Part shown: positions 1-5,755 of the stretch, in pieces | Position numbering within the stretch: the first letter of the stretch is position 1 | Layout: each line of letters opens with the position of its first letter | NCBI GenBank assembly: GCA_003353825.1 | Contig: PIVW01000355.1 | Coordinates: 1-6,213, forward strand | Length of the DNA stretch: 6,213 nt | Origin: Chloroflexota bacterium | Lineage (GTDB): Bacteria > Chloroflexota > Anaerolineae > J102 | Direction: 5' to 3' | Translations under genes and position numbers: made by a program | The notes under the pieces: generated by a model | The model's database searches: none | The model's input: the letters and a program-made list of their open reading frames with translations, nothing else | What the model was told of the DNA's origin: nothing

Positions 1-12
1 ACTAACATGTTT

Positions 13-32
13 GGAGGCCGGTTCAGGCCTTC
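13..32. terminator. Small GC-rich hairpin at the left edge, possible terminator of an upstream gene
   Basis: GGAGGCC (13-19) pairs with GGCCTTC (26-32) around a six-base loop, giving a 7-bp stem with one G-U pair. No run of T follows, so a rho-independent terminator is only a possibility, and the gene it would serve lies outside the window. Nothing else is recognisable in bases 33-110. Confidence 0.25.
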
Positions 33-347
33 TGATCTTCCGAAACGGGGAGTTACGTTGACGAATCTAGGTCGAATCCTGGCGACACATTATGCCTCCA
101 ACTCATTTAGGACACACCCATATTATTTAGAAGATACGCTTCCGGCTACCTTGCAGCCATAAATCTATTTGCCATCCTTCCTACAGTGACGTCAAACACC
201 GCCTTGACGCCAAACATCTCTGTGTTGGCTCTGGCTCTCTCTGCTTATTACCGCGCAAGGTATCTGAATTTGCGGTTGCTCTGGCCGTTCCTGATTACGT
301 CGATCCCCGCGGCTTTTTCGGCGGCTAACTGCGCATCAATGTAAGGT

Positions 348-581
348 CTACCTAATCTTTCTTGGTAGTGGATCAAAATTGATTGATAGCTGTAGTCTGG
401 TTGCATAGATGGACTTTCAATTTGTGTAACTATTCAGGCACCGAATAGTTACTATTTTCGGCAATTTGGAAGGTATCGAAGTCGCGAAATCAAGCGTTTA
501 ACCATCAGGCCTTCAGTGTTTTGGACGATAAATTCGAGGTTCGATCAAGCATCAGTCAAAAATAGCCACTACCTCTTTCTT
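348..581. repeat. Imperfect direct repeat flanking a ~205-bp insertion in the permease pseudogene
   Basis: CTACCTAATCTTTCTT (348-363) and CTACCTCTTTCTT (569-581) differ only by a 3-base AAT. In the permease reading both encode the same hydrophobic step (YLIFL and YLFL). Removing one copy and the sequence between them joins GG-LRINV...VYL to FLKLTLSYVAVKLLLF, which is the normal family spacing. Just inside the repeats lie TTGATTGATAGCT (379-391) and CAAGCATCAGTCAA (546-559), an imperfect inverted pair with one mismatch and a one-base bulge. This looks like a small non-coding insertion, possibly a miniature transposable element. The long duplication is unusual for a target-site duplication, so a tandem duplication or recombination event is an alternative. 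Confidence 0.45.
426..452. repeat. Perfect 10-bp inverted repeat with 7-base loop
   Basis: GTAACTATTC (426-435) and GAATAGTTAC (443-452) are exact reverse complements around AGGCACC. CAATTTG occurs on both sides, at 418-424 and 462-468. It lies in the non-coding insert within the permease pseudogene. It could be two abutting ends of a transposable element whose interior has been lost, an operator, or a weak terminator (TATTTT follows). Confidence 0.6.
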
Positions 582-997
582 AAGCTGACGTTGTCCTATG
601 TGGCAGTGAAATTGTTGCTGTTTGAAGTCTTCTCACCAAAGCCCGAGACGGCGCCAGGTGAGTATGGGATAGTAGCGGCAGTGGTTGCTGGGCTAGGGAT
701 TGGTCTACTGTCAGGGATTATCGGCGTGGACATCTTCCTGGCCCCGTTGATCGTTCTTACCGATTTGGGCACGTCCAGACAAGCGGCGGCGGTAGCAGCC
801 TTCATAATCCTCATTTCCATCAGCGGTATGGTATCATCGGGCGCATTGTGATCGAACAATACGTCTTCGGCTGGCTGCGGTTGACGCTGCTTCCAATGTG
901 CTATGTGGGTGGATGGGCTGGTGGGCGGTTTGGGGCCAATCAGCTATCCAGCTCCGGTGTACGGCGGGTGATAGGGGATTATTCCTGTTGGCTGCAG

Positions 998-1026
998 TTG
1001 CCAGATTCTGGTTGTGCTTGTAGTAT
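998..1026 (+). promoter_or_regulatory. Candidate sigma70-type promoter for a leaderless iron-sulfur protein mRNA
   Basis: TTGCCA (998-1003; 5 of 6 matches to TTGACA) and TAGTAT (1021-1026; 4 of 6 to TATAAT) are separated by exactly 17 bases. The expected start of transcription, six or seven bases after the -10, falls at the ATG at 1033. There is no Shine-Dalgarno sequence before that ATG, which agrees with leaderless translation. The promoter lies in the last codons of the dead permease, so the downstream gene could be expressed without it. Confidence 0.45.
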
Positions 1027-1032
1027 CGACTT

Positions 1033-2319
1033 ATGATCGAACTAACTCTGGTTGATGCCTTTCGCGAGGTGTTCAAGGTTCGCCCTGTCGACGTGCGGAG
1101 TGACGACTGTTTGAACCTACGTCACAAACATGCTGGTTGCCGGCTCTGTGAAGAGGCTTGCCCTTCAGCAGCAATCACACTATCAAATGGGCAACCGCAT
1201 CTTCAAGCACGGCAGTGTGTGAATTGCGGCGCTTGCCTGCGCGTGTGCCCGACCGATGTCTTTTTGCTCATGTCTACTCCAGAATCCGAACTCTTGAGTA
1301 TCCATGTTGATCTGCCACTGCATCCGCTGGGATTGATCTGCTCGGTGCACCAATCGCCAGACATCTCTCACATGCCCGTACAGAAAGTGCTGCGCCACCA
1401 GCGCTGCCTTGCCGGATTCTCGACCATATGTTTAATGGAATTGGCAGCTGACGGTGATAGGCCCGTGTGGCTCGATGACAGTTATTGTGATCGATGCCCT
1501 ATCGGCCATGCACATAAGACGATTACGCAGGCAGTTGAAGCTGCCAACCTACTTCTTTTCGGTTTTAGACGCACTACCTCTATCTACCTTCAGCAGGAGG
1601 AAAAGGATACGCTGGCATCCGAACCTCACACAGTGCGCATTGTGGAAAACGGACGCCCCGAGGTAAGCCGCCGAGGGTTTTTCAAGATGTTGGGCGGGCG
1701 TGTACAGCAGCAAGCAGCTGATGTGATTGAGTACTTGCCTGACTCCAAACAGAGTGGACCTGTCCCCGTGGCAGAACGGCTACCCCACCGAGTACCGACA
1801 TCTCGCCGCCGTCTTAACGCCCGGCTAGCAAACCTGTTCCAAACCGATGCGGTCCCCGCGAACGACGATGTCATCCTGGCCACGCACATCCCATATGCTG
1901 ATGTCGCCATAAATGATGTTGTCTGTACAGCTTGCGAGCTGTGCGCTCGCTTCTGCCCGACCGCTTCGTTGCGCTTCGCCACTGGTGGAGATGGTGAAGA
2001 TGATAGCCAGACCTTCGCACTATCGTTTCGCGCCAATCTCTGTCTTGATTGCCACATTTGTGTGGTTGTCTGCCCTGAAGATGCCTTGAATATGGCGGAA
2101 ACGGTGAGAGTGGCGACACTGGTCGAGAACAACTGGAAAGACCGAGCCAAAGGGAGGCTAGCCGAATGTGCACAGTGCCAGACACCCACCCGGATAAAAC
2201 CTGAGGCGGAGGTGGTAGTCTGTTCTACTTGTCGGCATGACAACGGGGGCGGTATCTACAGACCAGGCTCTCAAGCTGATCTTATATCTGACCTTTTCGA
2301 CAGAATGGATGAGGACTAG
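1033..2319 (+). CDS. Multi-cluster 4Fe-4S ferredoxin-type electron-transfer protein
   Basis: This 428-residue protein carries four [4Fe-4S]-type cysteine groups in two pairs. The N-terminal pair is C26/C36-C39-C43-P, with an unusually wide first gap, and the canonical C62-C65-C68-C72-P. The C-terminal pair is C298-C301-C304-C308-P and C337-C340-C343-C347-P. Between them is a domain with further cysteines (C103, C125, C133, C152, C155, the last two as YCDRCPIGHA). A twin-arginine-like SRRGFFK sits at 212-218. C379-C382 and C397-C400 form a zinc-ribbon- or rubredoxin-like pair near the C-terminus. There is no signal peptide or membrane helix, so a cytoplasmic electron carrier or the electron-transfer subunit of a redox enzyme is likely; no catalytic partner is in the window. 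The ATG is the first possible start after an in-frame TAG at 1021 that also ends the permease. The gene is intact although its upstream neighbour is broken. The C-terminal half recalls NapF-type ferredoxins, but I cannot name a specific complex. Confidence 0.85.
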   Translation: MIELTLVDAFREVFKVRPVDVRSDDCLNLRHKHAGCRLCEEACPSAAITLSNGQPHLQARQCVNCGACLRVCPTDVFLLMSTPESELLSIHVDLPLHPLGLICSVHQSPDISHMPVQKVLRHQRCLAGFSTICLMELAADGDRPVWLDDSYCDRCPIGHAHKTITQAVEAANLLLFGFRRTTSIYLQQEEKDTLASEPHTVRIVENGRPEVSRRGFFKMLGGRVQQQAADVIEYLPDSKQSGPVPVAERLPHRVPTSRRRLNARLANLFQTDAVPANDDVILATHIPYADVAINDVVCTACELCARFCPTASLRFATGGDGEDDSQTFALSFRANLCLDCHICVVVCPEDALNMAETVRVATLVENNWKDRAKGRLAECAQCQTPTRIKPEAEVVVCSTCRHDNGGGIYRPGSQADLISDLFDRMDED

Positions 2320-2336
2320 CATAATCTAGTACCTCA
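2310..2336. terminator. Stem-loop between convergent genes, possible bidirectional terminator
   Basis: TGAGGACTAG (2310-2319) pairs with CTAGT-A-CCTCA (2326-2336) around the loop CATAAT, giving a 10-bp stem with one bulged A. The stem includes the last codons and TAG stop of the iron-sulfur gene and lies 29 bases beyond the kinase stop on the other strand. Neither side has a T tract, so it may slow or protect transcripts rather than act as a classical intrinsic terminator. Confidence 0.4.
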
Positions 2337-2364
2337 CAAGGAGTATTCATTCGCGCGAGGCGTT

Positions 2365-3816
2365 TCATAAGGGTGTCTCGACGTAAACGGTAGTTCCTTC
2401 GCTGCTACTCTCGATCCCCAAACTGCCCCCGACCAATTCCGCTCGCTCGGCCATACCGTGGATGCCCACACTACGACCTTCACGCCGAGCCGATACCGGA
2501 TCGAACCCCCGGCCATCGTCCTCGACAATTGCCTGAACACTATGTTTACGCTGCTGAATCAGCACACTGATCGTACGGCAGTTGCTGTGCTTGCCAGCAT
2601 TGGTCATCGCCTCCTGAATAATGCGGTAGAGTGAAATCTCGTGAGCGGGTTGTAGACGGCGGTTAACTGTCGCGTGCAGATCGACTTTTACCCCTGGGTA
2701 AAGTTGAGTGAATTCATCTGCGAAACGTTCGAGGGCTGCAGACAAACCGAGGTCATCCAAGACGCTGGGACGTAGCTGGCGGCTGATTATCCTTACTTGA
2801 TCAAGCGTGTCAGCGGCAAAATGGCATAATTCTTCACTCTTTTCTTGCATATCATTTGCATTCTCGAGTTTGTATGTGATTTTCATGCCCACGATTAGTG
2901 AAGTCAGCGCCTGACCTATACCATCGTGTAGTTCGCGCGAGATCCGCTTTCGTTCTTCTTCTTGAGCCGTGATTAATTGCTCCAGTAAGCGGCCACGTGC
3001 AGCATCATTTTCAGCAATTTCGCTCTGGCTGGCACCCAAATCACGCACCATTTGATTAAAAGCATCCGCCAGGTCACCGATCTCATCGTCGGCCCAGTGG
3101 CGCGCGCGCGTTTGTAAATTTCCTCGACCTACCTCTTGTGTGGCCTCGACTAAATGTAGGATAGGTCGGGTTAATAGCCAAGTTAGTAAAATTGCTGCCA
3201 GTATGCCAGTAATGGCTACAACCAAGGTTGTCAGAAGCATCCGACCGGTCACGGTATTAATGACGTTTGTCAAACGGGACTCTGCCAAGCCCAGATGGAT
3301 CATTCCTAACTTTCCATCGAAAACAGGCGCAACGAAATTGTGAATCACGCCTTCGTTGCTCATGAATATGATAGTTTTAATTGAGTCGCTCCGCACACCA
3401 CCATGATTTTCATTGATCGCTAGTAGAGCAGTGGGGAAGCCTTCATCGCCGAATGTGTGTGCGACTATTTGACCATCGGCGTCTTCGACAAACGCATATC
3501 GAGCATCGGGATGATTGGAGACGGTCTCTTTGAGTAACCGATAAAGGGCAAAGTTATCATTGAACAGAACGATGTCAATACTCCGCGTCGCAAGATCGCT
3601 TGTCACCGATTTGCCACGATTATCCAATTCGGCCATAAACACGTTATTCATCACCGTACGCACCTGCCATGTTACCCCTAGGCCCAACACAATCGTCAGT
3701 ATAAGGACAATTCCCATGATTTTAGTGCGAATGCTGACACCACCGACCGATGTCCAGGCTCTCTCTAACCGCTTAGTCGATATGTTAGACCGGCTGGGTA
3801 GCGCAAATGAAGACAT
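2365..3816 (-). CDS. Membrane sensor histidine kinase, NarX/DegS (HisKA_3) type, with HAMP domain
   Basis: A 483-residue inner-membrane sensor kinase. A basic N-terminus is followed by TM1 (about 33-52), an extracytoplasmic domain of about 140 residues that looks like a single Cache-type sensor (YAFVEDADGQIVAHTF at 107-122), TM2 (about 193-215) and a HAMP linker (about 213-265, ending in DDEIGDLADAFNQMV). The dimerisation/phosphoacceptor region has EEERKRISRELHDGIGQ, with H297 the likely phosphorylated histidine. The HATPase_c domain has an N-box (QEAMTNAGKHS, N406), a G1 box (EDDGRGFD, 432-439) and a G2 box (GIHGMAERAELVGG). All catalytic motifs are present, so it should be active. Kinases of this class usually phosphorylate a LuxR/NarL-type response regulator, and none is encoded in the window. 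The start lies 3 bases after the stop of the binding-protein gene, with GGGGG seven bases upstream inside that gene's last codons. Co-transcription and translational coupling are therefore likely. It probably senses ligand through the adjacent binding lipoprotein, its own Cache-like domain, or both. Confidence 0.92.
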   Translation of the reverse strand: MSSFALPSRSNISTKRLERAWTSVGGVSIRTKIMGIVLILTIVLGLGVTWQVRTVMNNVFMAELDNRGKSVTSDLATRSIDIVLFNDNFALYRLLKETVSNHPDARYAFVEDADGQIVAHTFGDEGFPTALLAINENHGGVRSDSIKTIIFMSNEGVIHNFVAPVFDGKLGMIHLGLAESRLTNVINTVTGRMLLTTLVVAITGILAAILLTWLLTRPILHLVEATQEVGRGNLQTRARHWADDEIGDLADAFNQMVRDLGASQSEIAENDAARGRLLEQLITAQEEERKRISRELHDGIGQALTSLIVGMKITYKLENANDMQEKSEELCHFAADTLDQVRIISRQLRPSVLDDLGLSAALERFADEFTQLYPGVKVDLHATVNRRLQPAHEISLYRIIQEAMTNAGKHSNCRTISVLIQQRKHSVQAIVEDDGRGFDPVSARREGRSVGIHGMAERAELVGGSLGIESSSEGTTVYVETPL

Positions 3817-3819
3817 CGG

Positions 3820-4776
3820 TTAGCCCCCAACCTCTTGAATGAGTTCTCTCACCTTAGTGTAAGCGCTATCATCGATGGGAACAAAACGGTCAATGCCTAG
3901 CCCGGTTAAAATAGTCTGTCCTAGAGAATCATCATGCATAGTAAGTAATGCTTCACGCAAAAGCAATTTCTGTTTAGGGGCGAGATCGGGTGGCACTACC
4001 ACAGGAGGAATTCCGAACGGGTCTGACCTGTGAATTATCCGGATTCGCTTTGCTAGAGTTGGATCTCGACTGATGGCATAATCAAGTACAAGACTATCGA
4101 CAGCAGCACCATCAGCCAATCCTGCCACGACAGCTTCGATAGCCCGATCGTGACTGTAGGTGAAGAATACTCGCTTAAAAAAGGAGGTGGGCTCAAATCC
4201 TAGTTGTTGCACAAGATAAGAGGGGTAAACGCGACCAGTGAAGCTCATTGGATCGGTGAAAGCAAACGTCTTGCCTTGAAGGTCCGCCATGAGGAAAACT
4301 TCGCTATCAGTGGGCACGATCAGCTCCGAGTAATATAGGCTCTCTCCATTGATTTCCGGTGCCACAAGCAGTTCCATGCCGAATGCGTCATGACCATGGA
4401 TATAGGCACTGGTACAGACAAACCCAACATCCACCTGGTTTTCTTCGATAAGTTGATTGACTTCCGCATAGGTCTTACGCTGCACCACCTCGATGGGACG
4501 ATTTGTGGATTGACCCAGATAATGCGCCAATTCGCTGTAACTCTCAGCATTGCCTTGAGGCGATATGATGGCAGCGACAGCTAGACGTAAGGGAATTACG
4601 TCTGATCGTATTATTTCAGGTAAGGCTTGTCGTTCATCCATATCCACGTAAGGCAGCGCCAACCCGCTGCCAGCGGCACAACCAGAAATCAGTACTAGTA
4701 ACATTGGCGCCAGCGAGCGGATTACAAGTATTCGTAGCAAATTCGACATAAGTGGAATTGAAATAAGATGAACCAT
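3820..4776 (-). CDS. PhnD-like periplasmic substrate-binding lipoprotein, likely sensor partner of the kinase
   Basis: A 318-residue protein of the phosphate/phosphite/phosphonate-binding (PhnD-like, type 2 periplasmic binding) family. It has a lipoprotein signal with the lipobox LISGC (C33), so the mature protein should be anchored outside the cytoplasmic membrane. Family features in order are: RLAVAAIISPQG (64-75), the Y-x-E-x-x-x-L-I...VDVGFV segment (103-120), NGESLYYSELIV (143-154), DLQGKTFAFTDPMSFTGRVYPSYL (165-188), YSHDRAIEAVVAGLADGAAVDS (207-228) and IPPVVVPPDL (256-265). A cysteine (C121) sits where the binding loop is expected. No ABC permease or ATPase genes accompany it; its only operon partner is the kinase 3 bases downstream. 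That pattern fits a ligand-sensing accessory protein like AioX with AioS rather than an uptake system. The ligand is unknown. The start is uncertain: no ribosome-binding site precedes 4776, and the methionine at 4749 would give a more typical lipoprotein signal of about 24 residues. Confidence 0.87.
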   Translation of the reverse strand: MVHLISIPLMSNLLRILVIRSLAPMLLVLISGCAAGSGLALPYVDMDERQALPEIIRSDVIPLRLAVAAIISPQGNAESYSELAHYLGQSTNRPIEVVQRKTYAEVNQLIEENQVDVGFVCTSAYIHGHDAFGMELLVAPEINGESLYYSELIVPTDSEVFLMADLQGKTFAFTDPMSFTGRVYPSYLVQQLGFEPTSFFKRVFFTYSHDRAIEAVVAGLADGAAVDSLVLDYAISRDPTLAKRIRIIHRSDPFGIPPVVVPPDLAPKQKLLLREALLTMHDDSLGQTILTGLGIDRFVPIDDSAYTKVRELIQEVGG

Positions 4777-4861
4777 TAGAGTGGGAAGTCCGAAGGCGTA
4801 AACTCACCTACACAAGAAGAAGTGATGTGATAAGGCAGCAGCATAAAAGTTACTTCGAGAG

Positions 4862-4889
4862 TTGACGAGGGGGGGTTTTATAGCATACT
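4862..4889 (+). promoter_or_regulatory. Candidate rightward sigma70-type promoter
   Basis: TTGACG (4862-4867; 5 of 6 matches) and CATACT (4884-4889; 4 of 6) are separated by 16 bases that include a run of seven G (4869-4875). It points towards the broken IS630 transposase about 100 bases downstream. It overlaps the candidate leftward promoter. Confidence 0.3.
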
Positions 4890-4906
4890 AGCTCGATCTC
4901 AACCAA
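4877..4906 (-). promoter_or_regulatory. Candidate leftward promoter for the binding-protein/kinase operon
   Basis: Read on the minus strand, TTGGTT (4906-4901) and TATAAA (4882-4877; 5 of 6 matches to TATAAT) are 18 bases apart. Transcription would begin near 4870, leaving an untranslated leader of about 95 bases before 4776. A short dyad, TGGGT (4913-4917) and ACCCA (4926-4930), lies just upstream and could be a regulator site. The -35 is weak. Confidence 0.33.
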
Positions 4907-4991
4907 GAGAAGTGGGTCATGAATAACCCAAGAGAATATTACCCGAAGAATGCAATTGTGTACACCTTTGAGCTAAATAGCTGTAAGGCTC

Positions 4992-5219
4992 ATGATTCAA
5001 TTAGACACTTCTGAAGATGATATGCAAGCGCTAAAGCGGGGGCGCGGGTACCATGAAGACCCGCAGGTGAGACGGCGGATCATGGTCGTCTACTTGAAAG
5101 GGATGGCATATTCGCATCAGGAAATAGGAGAGATAGCGGATGTCACTCAGAAGACGGTGCGTGAGCACCTGCGTTTATATGAAGAGGGTGGATTGGCGGC
5201 ATTGTCAAGGATAAAGTAG
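4992..5219 (+). pseudogene. IS630-family transposase, N-terminal helix-turn-helix part
   Basis: These 75 residues form the DNA-binding N-terminus of an IS630-type transposase. A helix-turn-helix covers about residues 26-63 (RRRIMVVYLKGMAYSHQEIG, then VTQKTVREHLRLYEEGG). It ends LSRIK at a TAG (5217-5219), where related proteins continue with a tyrosine-rich link such as KYY. The stop is probably a TAC-to-TAG mutation. The ATG at 4992 has only a weak TAAGG, three bases upstream. The fragment could still make a small DNA-binding peptide, though nothing shows that it does. Confidence 0.8.
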
Positions 5220-5250
5220 TACGGCTCCAGTGAGCTCCCTGGAGCCGTAC
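5219..5250. repeat. Perfect 12-bp inverted repeat at the transposase frame break
   Basis: GTACGGCTCCAG (5219-5230) and CTGGAGCCGTAC (5239-5250) are exact reverse complements around an 8-base loop that itself contains GAGCTC. The left arm begins on the last base of the TAG that ends the helix-turn-helix frame. The right arm runs into the next coding frame. A GC-rich stem this size would be stable in RNA. Confidence 0.8.
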
Positions 5251-5755
5251 CATGAGATACTGAAGGAAGAGCTTCGTGAGCGACTGGCAGTGGATGGCGT
5301 GGAGGCAACGAAGCAGATCAAAGATTTGACGGGCGTTGAGCGCAGTCCCGACCAAGTGCGACGATTTCTCAAGAGCCTGGGTCTAAAGCGGCGGAAAGTG
5401 GGACAGATTCCAGCGAAAGTGGACCGGGAGGAGCAGGAGGATCTTCTACAAAAAAAGTTAGAACCGCTAATAGAAGAGGCCAAAGCCGGAACTGGATGCC
5501 ATAACCAAGCAAGTCATCACCGTCACCAACGACAGCTATATCAATGCCGAATCAGTCTGCCAATTGCTGAAGCAAATACGAAAGTTATTTTCGCACATAC
5601 CGCTGACGCTCGTCATGGACAACGCTCGCTATCAACATTGCCGTCTCTGCATGGACTTGGCCGCGGAACTGGACATCGGATTTCTTTTCCCGCCTCCTCA
5701 CTAACCCAATCTGAACTTGATTGAGCGCCTGTGGTAATTTGTCAAAAAGGATTGC
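5230..5755 (+). pseudogene. IS630-family transposase, winged-helix and DDE parts, internally deleted
   Basis: From a GTG at 5230, 87 residues match the second DNA-binding region of IS630 transposases (YHEILKEELRE, LTGVERSPDQVRRFLKSLGL, KRRKVGQIPAKVDREEQE, then EEAKAG). At 5490/5492 the frame changes and the sequence jumps to LDAITKQVITVTNDSYINAE. The segment normally between them, about 43 residues with the first catalytic aspartate (the VDAAHF region), is missing. The second acid is present in TLVMDNARYQH (GAC 5618-5620) and the third in PNLNLIERLW (GAG 5723-5725). The frame has stops at 5702-5704 (TAA, replacing the serine of a YSPN-like motif) and 5735-5737 (TAA, replacing the lysine of LWKFVKK). 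Similarity ends with FVKKDC at 5755. The continuous reading frame from 5230 to 5724 is therefore only half meaningful: its last 77 codons are out of frame. The enzyme cannot be functional. Confidence 0.85.

Larger units (their letters stand above)
111..1023 (+). pseudogene. TauE/SafE-family membrane permease (putative anion/sulfite exporter), disrupted
   Basis: Pieces of one TauE/SafE permease can be followed across three frames. Bases 111-341 read as a segment with ...LLWPFLITSIPAAF, typical of the first half of the family. Bases 516-851 read as the start of the second half, with AGLGIGLLSGIIGV followed by a hydrophobic helix and RQAAAVAAFIIL. Bases 848-975 continue with YVGGWAGGRFGA, and 976-1023 finish in another frame with GLFLLAAVARFWLCL and a TAG. 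Lesions visible: a frame change in the T run at 314-318, a TAA at 326-328 in the continuing frame, a further shift near 345, an insertion between about 364 and 568, a shift near 848, and a shift in the GGGG at 974-977. The usual GVGGG motif at the start of the second half is reduced to GVD. The extreme N-terminal part is not recognisable. Members of this family export small anions such as sulfite or organosulfonates; the substrate here is unknown. The start is not assignable. Some shifts sit in homopolymers and could be sequencing errors, but the insertion and nonsense codon argue for real decay. Confidence 0.75.
4951..5755 (+). mobile_element. Remnant of an IS630-family insertion sequence
   Basis: The element is recognised from its transposase remains. 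The left end is not defined; the 8-bp palindrome GTGTACAC at 4958-4965, followed by CTTTGAGCTAAATAG, is the most likely neighbourhood for it. No reverse-complement copy of this sequence is seen to the right, and the coding remains stop abruptly at about 5755 where another transposase begins, so the right end has been lost. It should be immobile on its own. Confidence 0.6.

Noticed and set aside
66..90. TAGGTCGAATCCTGG resembles the T-arm of a tRNA
   Set aside because: The loop lacks one T of the standard GGTTCGAATCC, and no matching acceptor strand, anticodon arm or D-arm is found upstream.
88..93. CATTAT as a -10 for TTGACG at 58-63
   Set aside because: The spacing is 24 bases, too long for a sigma70-type promoter.
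834..1076. Minus-strand open frame of 80 codons across the permease end
   Set aside because: It is antisense to recognisable permease and iron-sulfur coding sequence and has no recognisable motif.
1626..2243. 205-residue open frame on the minus strand
   Set aside because: It lies wholly antisense to the well-supported iron-sulfur gene, has a serine/arginine-rich composition typical of a shadow frame, and shows no domain.
3560..3823. Plus-strand open frame of 87 codons opposite the kinase N-terminus
   Set aside because: It is antisense to the kinase membrane and sensor region, whose reading is supported by clear domain order; no promoter or ribosome-binding site was seen.
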